DNA of 5,436 bases from ZC4RG42 sp036676355 (GTDB lineage Bacteria > Pseudomonadota > Gammaproteobacteria > Burkholderiales > SG8-39): positions 1 to 5,436 of the forward strand of contig JAKFDA010000048.1 in NCBI GenBank assembly GCA_036676355.1, written 5' to 3'. A program made the translations under genes and the position numbers. Of this stretch, positions 1-5,415 are shown in pieces. The notes under the pieces were generated by a model. It was not told the DNA's origin. It saw nothing but the letters and a program-made list of their open reading frames with translations, and searched no databases. Position 1 is the first letter of the stretch; every line of letters begins with the position of its first letter.

Positions 1-882
1 CGCGAAACCGTCCTGGCGCAAATCGGTCACGCCGAACTTGGAGGCGACCTGTGTCGTGCCGCTCAGATCGAAACGGGCCAACGTGTAATTGGCAGTCACG
101 ACGTTGGCCAATGGCAGCGGCGGATTGGAAGCCGAAATGCGGCCGCTGGTGAACGTCAGTGTGGTGAGCGGTTCAATTGGGGCAGTGCTACTGAAATCGC
201 CATCACTGACATCACCACCGATCTGCTTGTTGTCATTGCTGGCATAGACGTCCCACGTATTGTTTGCCGTCTTGACGTAGTACAACGCGAGTGTATGCGG
301 CACGCCGATGTCGTCGTAAGCGGTCATCGATGTGGTCGAGCTGTAGGTCGATGGGTCGGCCGGATCGAAGGGCACCGCGATCACGGGCAATTCGGCGTTC
401 AGGTTCGCGACAATCGTTGCCTCGGTCGTCGCCTGCGGGAAGCCGCCGTTGTTGGAAGTGATCTGCAGGTTGGTCACCACCCCACCGGGCACGCCGTTGG
501 TCGCCTGATATCCGGTCAGATTGGCGCCGCTCGCATTGACGATGAAGCCGTCCTTGTCGAGATGGAACTGGCCGTTGCGCGAGTAGGTAATCGTGCCGCC
601 CATCGATAGGCGGAAAAACCCGGCGCCGTTGATGGCCATGTCGAGCGGATTCGAACTGCCGGCGATATTGCCCTGGCTGAAATTCTGCGCCACGTCCGCA
701 ACGGCGACGCCGATTCCGATGCCGTTAGCGCCCGCACCGGCAAGCGAGTTGGCGTACACGTCGGCGAATTGCGCGGTCGACCCCTTGAAGCCGACCGTGT
801 TCGAGTTGGCGACGTTGTTGCCGATCGCGTCGAGGTTTTTCGATGCGGCGTTGAGCCCCGAAAGTCCTTGCTGAAAACTCAT
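1..882 (-). CDS. flgE: Flagellar hook protein FlgE (C-terminus beyond window edge)
   Basis: FlgE is the structural subunit of the flagellar hook, exported by the flagellar type III system and polymerised under the FlgD cap. The frame is open from an ATG at 882-880 to the left edge, giving exactly 294 residues. No stop is seen, so the C-terminal part is missing. The N-terminus has the rod/hook signature, with GLSGLNAASKNLDAIGNN at residues 6-23 and VANSNTVGFK at 24-33. PLDMAINGAGFFRL follows at 79-92. Residues from about 145 onward are Thr/Ser/Asn-rich, as expected for the variable outer hook domain. A GGAG (890-893 on the minus strand) lies 7 nt before the ATG and supports this start. FlgF and FlgG share the N-terminal motif, but the position after flgD and the MSFQQGLSGL start favour FlgE. 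The gap to flgD upstream is 159 bp, which is long for this operon. Confidence 0.95.
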   Translation of the reverse strand, partial: MSFQQGLSGLNAASKNLDAIGNNVANSNTVGFKGSTAQFADVYANSLAGAGANGIGIGVAVADVAQNFSQGNIAGSSNPLDMAINGAGFFRLSMGGTITYSRNGQFHLDKDGFIVNASGANLTGYQATNGVPGGVVTNLQITSNNGGFPQATTEATIVANLNAELPVIAVPFDPADPSTYSSTTSMTAYDDIGVPHTLALYYVKTANNTWDVYASNDNKQIGGDVSDGDFSSTAPIEPLTTLTFTSGRISASNPPLPLANVVTANYTLARFDLSGTTQVASKFGVTDLRQDGFA

Positions 883-1041
883 GTTCGTTCTCCGTTGGGA
901 AGGTGCGCACGACAACCAAGGATGGTCGCGAGTGCGCGTAGCCGTACGAGCGAGGGCAAACTCACCATTTGTCTAACCGCACTGAACTCGGGATAGCGGT
1001 GGATGAACAAGGTCAGCCGGATCCCCATTGAATGCCTCAAG
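883..1041. other. flgD-flgE intergenic gap holding a repeat copy
   Basis: This is a 159-bp spacer between the flgD stop and the flgE start. It contains the flgE ribosome binding site (890-893) and copy 1 of the 42-bp repeat (922-963). I see no clear hairpin terminator and no promoter I can defend. The remainder (964-1041) has no recognised feature. Confidence 0.6.
922..963 (+). repeat. 42-bp dispersed repeat, copy 1
   Basis: This stretch matches the reverse complement of 2229-2270 at 38 of 42 positions. The first 17 bases are identical, and a 12-base block (GTACGAGCGAGG) is also identical. All four differences are transitions, at repeat positions 18, 22, 35 and 40. The copy lies in the flgD-flgE gap and is antisense to flgE transcription. 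It begins with ATGGTCGCGAG, but the two copies lose similarity after the 42 bp. The differences do not cluster at third codon positions, so I see no coding signal. It is most likely a member of a dispersed intergenic repeat family. A regulatory site or RNA pairing element is possible. Confidence 0.8.
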
Positions 1042-1707
1042 TCATAGAAACTGCCTGATCTCGGATAGCCTGGTCGGCGACATGCCGCCGATGTTGAAAG
1101 TCAGTTCGTCCTGATTGGGCAATACGCCATCGACGCGGCCGATCGACAACGGCGTCGCCTCGATGGTGTCGTTGCCGGCGCGCGCCTCGATTTCGAAACG
1201 ATAATTGCCGTTGACGGCGGTCTCGCCCGAATCGGTCACGCCATCCCAGACGAAGGTATGAATGCCCGCATGCTGCGCACCCAGGTCGGCTTCATGCAGC
1301 ACGTTGCCGATGCCGTCGTAGATTTTCACTTTGAGCGCATCGACGTCCGCCGGCAGTTCGAAGCCGGCCGCGGCCTGGCCTTCGTACAACGTGATCTTTT
1401 CGCCGCCCACCAGGGCGAGCTTGCCCACCGCGCCGATACCGGCGAGCGCTTCGCTGTTCTGCACGCGCCCCATCAACATGCCGACCGTCTGGTTGAGCTG
1501 TTCGATGCCCTTCACCGTGTTGAGTTGCGCGAGCTGCGATGTGACCTGCGCGTTGTCGAGCGGATTGAGCGGATCCTGATTCTGCATCTGCGAAATCAGC
1601 AGGGTCATGAACCGGTCCTGAATATCGTCTTCCGGTTTTTTCGTGGATGTCGGATTCTGGTATTGCGCGAGGATGTTGCCGGTATCGGCTGCGCTTACGG
1701 TGCTCAT
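1042..1707 (-). CDS. flgD: Flagellar hook capping protein FlgD
   Basis: FlgD forms the scaffold cap at the tip of the growing hook and is needed for FlgE polymerisation; it is not kept in the finished flagellum. The 221-residue protein has the usual FlgD length. The conserved N-terminal block runs over residues 33-72 and includes QMQNQDPLNPLDN at 40-52, followed by the QLAQLNTVKGIEQLN segment. Residues about 90-215 form the C-terminal part, where FVWDG at 152-156 and GNYRFE at 167-172 mark the FlgD Ig-like/Tudor region. The ATG start at 1707 is preceded by GAGGAG (1715-1720) at 7 nt. Only 11 nt separate it from the flgC stop, and that stop codon lies inside the ribosome binding site, which suggests translational coupling. 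It belongs to the flgBCDE operon. Confidence 0.97.
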   Translation of the reverse strand: MSTVSAADTGNILAQYQNPTSTKKPEDDIQDRFMTLLISQMQNQDPLNPLDNAQVTSQLAQLNTVKGIEQLNQTVGMLMGRVQNSEALAGIGAVGKLALVGGEKITLYEGQAAAGFELPADVDALKVKIYDGIGNVLHEADLGAQHAGIHTFVWDGVTDSGETAVNGNYRFEIEARAGNDTIEATPLSIGRVDGVLPNQDELTFNIGGMSPTRLSEIRQFL

Positions 1708-1714
1708 GCCGGAT

Positions 1715-1721
1715 CTCCTCA
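1715..1721 (-). promoter_or_regulatory. flgD ribosome binding site fused to the flgC stop codon
   Basis: On the minus strand the sequence TGAGGAG holds both the flgC stop (TGA, 1721-1719) and the flgD Shine-Dalgarno (GAGGAG, 1715-1720), 7 nt before the flgD ATG. Ribosomes ending on flgC would sit on the flgD initiation site, so coupling is likely. Coupling itself is an inference. Confidence 0.8.
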
Positions 1722-2150
1722 GGAACCGAGCGACAGCGTCTTGAGCAGCAGGCTCTTGGCCGTGTTCATGACTTCGACGTTGGTCTGATAGGAACGCGAT
1801 GCGGAAATCATGTTGACCATTTCCTCGACCACGTTCACGTTCGGCATTTCCACATAGCCGTCTTCGGCGGCCATCGGATGCTCGGGGTTGTAAACCTTGC
1901 GCATCGGGCTCTGGTCTTCGACGATGCCGGCGACCTGCACACCGGCGGTCGTCGCACCTTGCGCGCCCTGCATGCCGTTCTGCTCGCCCACGGGCAGCGT
2001 CTGGAAGATGACCTGGCGCGCGCGATAGGCCTTGCCGTCGGGACCGGCCACGCTTTCGGCGTTGGCCAGGTTGCTGGCGACGACGTTGAGGCGCTGGCTC
2101 TGCGCGGATATCGCGGAACCTGAAATCTCGAAAACTTTGTCAAGCGACAT
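1719..2150 (-). CDS. flgC: Flagellar proximal rod protein FlgC
   Basis: FlgC is one of the proximal rod subunits, which cross the periplasm between the MS ring and the distal rod (FlgG). The protein has 143 residues, slightly above the usual 134-140. The N-terminal rod motif is clear: AISAQSQRLNVVASNLANAES spans residues about 13-33, and GKAYRAR follows at 39-45. The C-terminal signature at about 99-140 includes YVEMPNVNVVEEMVNMISA and the SYQTNVEVMNTAKSLLLKTL helix. The ATG at 2150 has AGGA (2157-2160) 6 nt upstream, within a longer AGGAAGGA. A 143-bp gap, carrying repeat copy 2, separates it from flgB, although these two genes are usually almost adjacent. Confidence 0.97.
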   Translation of the reverse strand: MSLDKVFEISGSAISAQSQRLNVVASNLANAESVAGPDGKAYRARQVIFQTLPVGEQNGMQGAQGATTAGVQVAGIVEDQSPMRKVYNPEHPMAAEDGYVEMPNVNVVEEMVNMISASRSYQTNVEVMNTAKSLLLKTLSLGS

Positions 2151-2293
2151 GCGTAGTCCTTCCTTTAGATAGCTTCGATCGGGCTTTTTCGACTAAGCAC
2201 ATACGATTCCAAAGCGTCAGCCTTGATCGAATTTGTCCTCGCTCGTACAGCTGCGCGCACTCGCGACCATATTCGCCACTCAATCGCATCTTG
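2151..2293. other. flgB-flgC intergenic gap holding a repeat copy
   Basis: This 143-bp spacer holds the flgC ribosome binding site (2157-2164) and copy 2 of the 42-bp repeat (2229-2270). The part from 2165 to 2228 is less GC-rich than its surroundings and has no gene or clear terminator. An open frame reading through from flgB sequence in another phase is a shadow. I could not identify a convincing internal promoter for flgC. Confidence 0.6.
2229..2270 (-). repeat. 42-bp dispersed repeat, copy 2
   Basis: Read on the minus strand, this is the partner of 922-963 (38 of 42 identical, only transitions). It starts 23 nt after the flgB stop and is in the sense orientation of the operon, opposite to copy 1. 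The two copies therefore form a long inverted repeat around flgC-flgD. Short palindromes lie inside it (TCGCGA, TGCGCGCA, CAGCTG), but there is no strong hairpin within one copy. Confidence 0.8.
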
Positions 2294-2704
2294 CTAGCCC
2301 TGTATGGCCGACAGCATGGTTTTGATCTGGCCGTTGAGAAAGCGCAGCGAAGCTTCATAGCGCACGGCGTTGTCGGCGAAGTTGGCCTGCTCGACGTTGG
2401 TGTCGACCGTGTTGCCGTCGACGCGTGCCTGCGTCGGCGTGCGATACAGCAACTGCACGGTGGAAAGCGTCGATCCCTGCGCGTTCATGTGGCCGCCGCT
2501 GGTCTGCACGAGTGCCGGCGCACTGCCCTGCGCGCTCGGCATACCCACGGCCTGACGCAACGCATCGGAGAATTTGAAATCCATCGCCTTGTAGTTCGGC
2601 GTATCGCCATTGGCGAGATTGGAGGCGATGACCTCCTGCCGCTGCGCGCGCAGCTTGAGCGCCTCGCTTTGCAACTGCAGCAAATTGTCCAGCTGGCCGA
2701 TCAT
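2294..2704 (-). CDS. flgB: Flagellar basal-body rod protein FlgB
   Basis: FlgB is the proximal rod subunit closest to the MS ring and export gate. The 136-residue protein has the family's usual length. The N-terminal motif is textbook: LKLRAQRQEVIASNLANGD at residues 16-34 and TPNYKAMDF at 35-43. The C-terminal helix region has DGNTVDTNVEQANFADNAV and YEASLRFLNGQIKTMLSAI near residues 96-134. I chose the ATG at 2704-2702 because GGAGG (2710-2714) lies 5 nt upstream. An in-frame TTG at 2740 would add 12 residues unlike the family and would leave that strong site inside the gene. It is the first gene of the leftward operon and is divergent from flgA. Confidence 0.97.
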   Translation of the reverse strand: MIGQLDNLLQLQSEALKLRAQRQEVIASNLANGDTPNYKAMDFKFSDALRQAVGMPSAQGSAPALVQTSGGHMNAQGSTLSTVQLLYRTPTQARVDGNTVDTNVEQANFADNAVRYEASLRFLNGQIKTMLSAIQG

Positions 2705-2848
2705 GAATGCCTCCGACAGTCCGGTCCGGTGATGGCGCAATTATGGGAAAACCGTCCAGCGGCGATCCGCGAAGAAGGCAGGTTTTTGCGCGGCTTTTCG
2801 GCGCCTGACCTGGGCGGCGCGCGATTAATCTCGCAGCACTGTAAAAGT

Positions 2849-2892
2849 CTGGATTTCCGATCCCGCCGCTGAAGCGGCTGTCGGGAATGACG
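2849..2892. repeat. REP-like hairpin A in the flgB-flgA region
   Basis: The outer arms ATTTCCGA (2853-2860) and TCGGGAAT (2881-2888) pair with one G-T wobble. Inside, GCCGC (2865-2869) and GCGGC (2874-2878) form a stem with a TGAA loop. The ends read CTGGATT...GGAATGACG, which resembles the CTGGATTCCCGC...GCGGGAATGACG intergenic repeats common in proteobacteria. Family membership is recalled, not searched. Confidence 0.65.
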
Positions 2893-2900
2893 GTAGTGAC

Positions 2901-2954
2901 GTCATCCCCGCCCCCGACTAAAGCATTCCAGGGCAGGCTACAGCGGGGATCCAG
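2901..2954. repeat. REP-like hairpin B in the flgB-flgA region
   Basis: ATCCCCGC (2904-2911) and GCGGGGAT (2943-2950) are perfect 8-bp arms around a 31-nt centre. The ends GTCATCCCCGC and GCGGGGATCCAG are of the same type as hairpin A, but the element points the other way. The two elements therefore face each other, 8 bp apart. Hairpin B ends 39 bp before the flgA ATG. Confidence 0.65.
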
Positions 2955-2993
2955 TTCGAGCCTCTTTATTGAATGAAAGCCGGAAGAGACGCA

Positions 2994-3677
2994 ATGAAGA
3001 CGTCACTCGCTAAATTGCTGCTCGGCCTCGCGCTCGGCGCGGTCGCGTTGCTCTCACACGCGCAACCCATCGACGAACAGCCGCTGCGTGTCTATCTGCA
3101 AAACGAATTGGGCGGCGCGGCCGGTCGCGCCGACCTCACTATCGGCGACGTCGATTCCCGCCTGCATCTGGCACCTTGCGCCCGGATCCAACCCTTTCTG
3201 CCGGCCGGTGCGCGACTATGGGGTCGCGGCATGGTCGGTGTGCGCTGTGTGGAAGGCGCCAACTGGAGCACTTACATCCCGATTCATGTCCGCATTTATG
3301 GACCGGCCGTGGTGGCCGCGCGCGGCTTGAGCGCGGGTCAGGCGCTGAGTCCGGCCGATGTGCGCATCGAGGAAATCGAACTGACCCGCGAGCCGCCCGG
3401 CGTGCTGAACGACCCGGCCCAGGTCGAGAACAAATTGCTGCTGCGCACGTTGACCATGGGCCAGCCGATCCGCGGCGATCAACTCCGCGCCCGGCCGGTG
3501 GTCGCCTCGGGCGAACAGGTGAAATTGACCTATAGCGGCAGCGGCTTCATGGTCTCCGCGGAGGCGCGCGCGCTCGCGCCGGCGGTGGACGGACAGCACG
3601 TGCGCGTGCAACTCCAGTCCGGCAAAATCCTCACCGGTACCGCCCGGGCCGGCGGGGTCGTGGAAATCCGGTCGTAA
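2994..3677 (+). CDS. flgA: Flagellar P-ring assembly chaperone FlgA
   Basis: FlgA is a periplasmic protein that binds the P-ring subunit FlgI and assists P-ring assembly around the rod. From the ATG at 2994 it has 227 residues. A Sec signal peptide is visible: K2 and K7, a hydrophobic core at about 8-20, and likely cleavage after SHA (21-23). C62 (APCARI) and C85 (GVRCVEG) match the conserved cysteine pair of the family. Residues about 105-165 form the SAF-like domain (GLSAGQALSPADVRIEEIEL). The C-terminus has the SGEQVKL and VDGQHVRVQLQSGKILTG blocks. An upstream in-frame ATG at 2973 lacks a ribosome binding site and would put RDA residues before the signal peptide, so I prefer 2994, which is preceded by GGAAGAG (2982-2988). 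It is divergent from flgB and followed by flgM after a sigma-28 promoter. Confidence 0.96.
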   Translation: MKTSLAKLLLGLALGAVALLSHAQPIDEQPLRVYLQNELGGAAGRADLTIGDVDSRLHLAPCARIQPFLPAGARLWGRGMVGVRCVEGANWSTYIPIHVRIYGPAVVAARGLSAGQALSPADVRIEEIELTREPPGVLNDPAQVENKLLLRTLTMGQPIRGDQLRARPVVASGEQVKLTYSGSGFMVSAEARALAPAVDGQHVRVQLQSGKILTGTARAGGVVEIRS

Positions 3678-3683
3678 TGCCGC

Positions 3684-3710
3684 TAAAGAATCCACGGACC
3701 CGGCCGATAA
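3684..3710 (+). promoter_or_regulatory. Sigma-28 (FliA) promoter of flgM-flgN
   Basis: TAAAGAAT (3684-3691), an 11-bp spacer (3692-3702) and GCCGATAA (3703-3710) match the sigma-28 consensus TAAAGTTT-N11-GCCGATAA. The -10 element and the spacer length are exact, and only two bases differ in the -35. It begins 7 bp after the flgA stop, and transcription would start near 3717, about 57 nt before flgM. It makes flgM-flgN a class 3 flagellar unit, possibly in addition to read-through from flgA. Confidence 0.92.
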
Positions 3711-3763
3711 TGCGTTCATGCACCGTCATAAACGGCCACATCGGCCGACAAGGCGGATGAGGC

Positions 3764-3768
3764 AGGAG
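3764..3768 (+). promoter_or_regulatory. flgM ribosome binding site
   Basis: AGGAG lies 5 nt before the flgM ATG at 3774 and fixes that start. The later flgN start has only a weak site, so FlgM may be translated more strongly than FlgN; that difference is an inference. Confidence 0.75.
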
Positions 3769-3773
3769 ATGTC

Positions 3774-4073
3774 ATGAAGATCAACGGCAACAGCGATCCG
3801 CTCCGCGTAGACCGGCCGGGCACGCCCGCCGCAGGCGGCGCGAAGCAGGCCGATAAGGCGGGAGCCGGTCCGGCGACGGACCAGGTTCAGCTGTCCGGGC
3901 TGTCCGGGCAATTGACGAAACTGGCGAACGAACAATCGACCGCGGTGTACGACCAGGGACGCGTGGATTCGATCAAGGACGCCATCCGACGCGGCGATTT
4001 CCGCGTCGACAGCGATGTGGTCGCTGACCGCCTGCTGCAAAGCGTGCAGGACCTGGTCGCCAAACAGGCGTAG
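3774..4073 (+). CDS. flgM: Anti-sigma-28 factor FlgM
   Basis: FlgM binds the flagellar sigma factor FliA (sigma-28) and blocks late gene expression until the hook is complete. It is then exported through the flagellar channel. The 99-residue length is normal for the family. Residues 1-35 are rich in Gly, Ala, Pro and Asp, fitting the disordered export-competent N-terminus (start MKINGNSDPLRV). The sigma-binding C-terminal half is recognisable: DQVQLSGLSGQL at 36-47, GRVDSIKDAIRRGDFRVD at 62-79 and VVADRLLQSVQDL at 82-94. The sigma-28 promoter just upstream implies feedback: sigma-28 makes its own inhibitor. flgN starts 36 nt downstream and is probably cotranscribed. Confidence 0.96.
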   Translation: MKINGNSDPLRVDRPGTPAAGGAKQADKAGAGPATDQVQLSGLSGQLTKLANEQSTAVYDQGRVDSIKDAIRRGDFRVDSDVVADRLLQSVQDLVAKQA

Positions 4074-4109
4074 CCGAACCAGCGTTTCCATCCAAGTGGG
4101 AAAAACCCC

Positions 4110-4598
4110 GTGACCGAGCAGACCCCCTACCAAGTTCTGACCGAAGTCCTCGAACACGAGTCGCTTCATCTTGCTCAACTGATCGATCTGCTCAAGGAAG
4201 AGCGGGCGGACCTGGTCGCCACCAGCAGCGACCGCATCAACCACATCGCGGCGGAAAAACTCAACCGCATCCAGGCGCTCGACACCTACGCCGCACGGCG
4301 CAGCACCCTGCTCGCGCAACTCGGCTTCGCGCAGTCGGCCGACGGCATGGCGAGCGCGGTCGCCGCAAGCGGCGAACTCGGCGTGCGCATGCAGACGCTA
4401 TGGTCGAAGGTGACCGATCGCGCCGTGATTGCGCGTGACTTGAACGACCTCAACGGCAATCTCATCCGCGCGCGGCTGTCGTCGGTACAGGGCCGTCTCG
4501 CCCAACTGCAGCGTTCGGCCAGCGGCGCCGATGCGCTCTATGGCGCGGACGGCATGTCGCACACCGGCACCATCTCGCGCCCGCTCGGTAACGTATAA
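4110..4598 (+). CDS. flgN: Flagellar export chaperone FlgN
   Basis: FlgN is the cytoplasmic chaperone that keeps the hook-filament junction proteins FlgK and FlgL unfolded and delivers them to the export gate. The protein has 162 residues, within the family range, and is mostly predicted helical. LLKEERADLVATSSDRIN near 27-44 and a charged helix over the next 25 residues are typical. The conserved patch DLNDLNGNLI lies near 109-118, with LYGADG near 143-148. The start is GTG at 4110, since no ATG lies in frame nearby. Its only ribosome binding site is a weak GGGA at 4098-4101, 8 nt away. It follows flgM by 36 nt and ends just before a strong terminator, so it is the last gene of the unit. Sequence conservation in FlgN is low, and the call relies partly on the position after flgM. 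Confidence 0.92.
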   Translation: MTEQTPYQVLTEVLEHESLHLAQLIDLLKEERADLVATSSDRINHIAAEKLNRIQALDTYAARRSTLLAQLGFAQSADGMASAVAASGELGVRMQTLWSKVTDRAVIARDLNDLNGNLIRARLSSVQGRLAQLQRSASGADALYGADGMSHTGTISRPLGNV

Positions 4599-4611
4599 GC
4601 GCTCCCCTCAC

Positions 4612-4640
4612 AAAAAAAGGGCCCTTACGGACCCTTTTTC
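4612..4640. terminator. Bidirectional intrinsic terminator between flgN and the response regulator gene
   Basis: The arms AAAAAGGG (4614-4621) and CCCTTTTT (4632-4639) form an 8-bp stem. It continues after one C-A mismatch with CC/GG around a TTAC loop. There is a T-run on each strand (T5 on plus, T7 on minus), so it can end both flgN and the convergent response regulator transcript. Confidence 0.85.
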
Positions 4641-4651
4641 GTTCGCCCGAT

Positions 4652-5077
4652 TCAGGGCGCCATCTGCGGCAACTGGTTGAGATCATTCCAGTAGCGCCCC
4701 ACATCCGAAACGGTGCGCATGTACTGATCGAAGCCGACCGGCTTGACGATATAGCTGTTGACGCCCAGATCGTAGCTCGTCACCACATCGCGTTCCTCCT
4801 TGGAGGACGTCAGGATGACAACCGGAATGGTGCGGGTGCGCTGATCGCCCTTTACCCGACGCAGCACTTCGAGGCCATCGATTTTCGGCAGTTTGAGATC
4901 GAGCAGGATGAACCGTGGCAGCCTGCTGTCGGCGTCGTTGAAGAGAAAATCGATCGCCTTCGCGCCATCATCGACATGCAACAGTCGATCGGCCGCATTG
5001 GTTTTGCGCAAAGCGCGCAACGTCAATTCCGCATCGTCCGGATTGTCTTCAACCAGAAGGACGTCTACATCGTCCAT
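4652..5077 (-). CDS. Stand-alone response regulator, CheY-like fold, Rcp1 type
   Basis: This is a single receiver domain of 141 residues without an output domain. Phosphorylation residues are all present: acidic pair E10 D11, phospho-acceptor D60 in LLDLKLPKIDG (58-68), T90 in ILTSSKEE, and K112 in VKPVGF. The features LTLRALRK (18-25), the DGAKAIDFLF block (37-46), TSSKEERD (90-97) and the C-terminal YW..LN..P tail resemble the Rcp1 family. Members of that family are often partnered with phytochromes or other sensor kinases. It is not a typical chemotaxis CheY. I chose the ATG at 5077, because GAGGAG lies 9 nt upstream (5087-5092). The in-frame TTG at 5083 would be only 3 nt from it. The gene converges on flgN and shares its terminator. 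No kinase gene is seen, so its partner and any role in motility are unknown. Confidence 0.9.
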   Translation of the reverse strand: MDDVDVLLVEDNPDDAELTLRALRKTNAADRLLHVDDGAKAIDFLFNDADSRLPRFILLDLKLPKIDGLEVLRRVKGDQRTRTIPVVILTSSKEERDVVTSYDLGVNSYIVKPVGFDQYMRTVSDVGRYWNDLNQLPQMAP

Positions 5078-5219
5078 TCTCAATGGCTCCTCTCATCCGT
5101 TCCGCGGCATTCGGAACGGCTTGCCTCCGCGCCCGCGCAATTCTTACGGACACGCATTTCGAATTTAAAAAATGGTAGCCGGTTTCGCTCGCTGCCGCCA
5201 CGGCTCGCGCCGGCGTTCT

Positions 5220-5230
5220 GGCAATTTGCC
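5220..5230. repeat. Short perfect dyad GGCAATTTGCC
   Basis: An 11-nt palindrome (GGCAA-T-TTGCC) lies 143 bp upstream of the response regulator start. It could be an operator half-pair or chance. No regulator is implied by the sequence. Confidence 0.35.
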
Positions 5231-5254
5231 GCGTGCGCACCCTTAAATACACCA

Positions 5255-5270
5255 CTGTAAAGAATCACAG
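5255..5270. promoter_or_regulatory. LexA-box-like dyad CTGT-N8-ACAG
   Basis: CTGTAAAGAATCACAG has the spacing and arms of the CTGT-N8-ACAG SOS box known from enteric-type LexA, with an AT-rich centre (6 of 8). It lies 178 bp before the response regulator start. The downstream gene on the plus strand, if any, is outside the window. A single such match can occur by chance. Confidence 0.25.
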
Positions 5271-5299
5271 CCTTGATTACCCGTCCTGGGCGGCAATCG

Positions 5300-5312
5300 G
5301 CGGATCATCCGC
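5300..5312. repeat. Short perfect dyad GCGGAT-C-ATCCGC
   Basis: A 13-nt perfect inverted repeat with a one-base centre lies in the region upstream of the response regulator. It is a possible protein-binding site. It has too small a loop to be an RNA hairpin. Confidence 0.4.
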
Positions 5313-5393
5313 GTGCTCGAGCGCCGGGGGAATAAGAAATCCCACCCCCTCAAGCAAGGTGCAGGCCCATGCATGCGAAGGGGAACGCGCCGA

Positions 5394-5415
5394 CGCAGGG
5401 AGCGAGCGCCCTGCG
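5394..5415. repeat. 7-bp hairpin near the right edge
   Basis: CGCAGGG (5394-5400) and CCCTGCG (5409-5415) pair perfectly around the 8-nt loop AGCGAGCG. No T-run follows on either strand, so it is not a standard terminator. It may belong to an element or gene continuing beyond the window. Confidence 0.4.

Larger units (their letters stand above)
2705..2993. promoter_or_regulatory. Divergent flgB / flgA control region
   Basis: This 289-bp region must hold the promoters of flgBCDE (leftward) and flgA (rightward). It contains the flgB Shine-Dalgarno GGAGG (2710-2714), two REP-like hairpins (2849-2892 and 2901-2954), and the flgA Shine-Dalgarno-like GGAAGAG (2982-2988). A CATAAT hexamer on the minus strand about 30 nt upstream of flgB resembles a -10 box but has no good -35 partner. 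I found no exact sigma-54 (GG-N10-GC) or sigma-28 promoter, so the start sites are unresolved. Confidence 0.5.

Noticed and set aside
922..996. Short peptide frame beginning at the repeat's ATG
   Set aside because: The two repeat copies diverge after 42 bp, the differences are not at third codon positions, and no ribosome binding site precedes either ATG.
1258..1788. A 176-codon plus-strand open frame opposite flgD
   Set aside because: It lies antisense to flgD, which has clear family motifs. Its translation resembles no family, and long antisense frames are expected in GC-rich genes.
2776..2789. Sigma-54-like GGCAGGTTTTTGC upstream of flgA
   Set aside because: GG and GC are separated by 9 bases instead of the required 10, and the rest of the -24 box is poor.
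3726..4319. A 197-codon minus-strand open frame opposite flgM and flgN
   Set aside because: It overlaps two well-supported genes and the sigma-28 unit, and its translation has no recognisable motif. It is a shadow frame.
5181..5212. Possible degenerate third copy of the 42-bp repeat
   Set aside because: Only short GC-rich pieces such as TCGCTCG and CTCGCG match, with no continuous alignment; this is likely composition bias.
5258..5284. A second sigma-28 -35 box (TAAAGAAT, identical to the one before flgM)
   Set aside because: The sequence 11 bp downstream is TTACCCGT, which does not resemble GCCGATAA.
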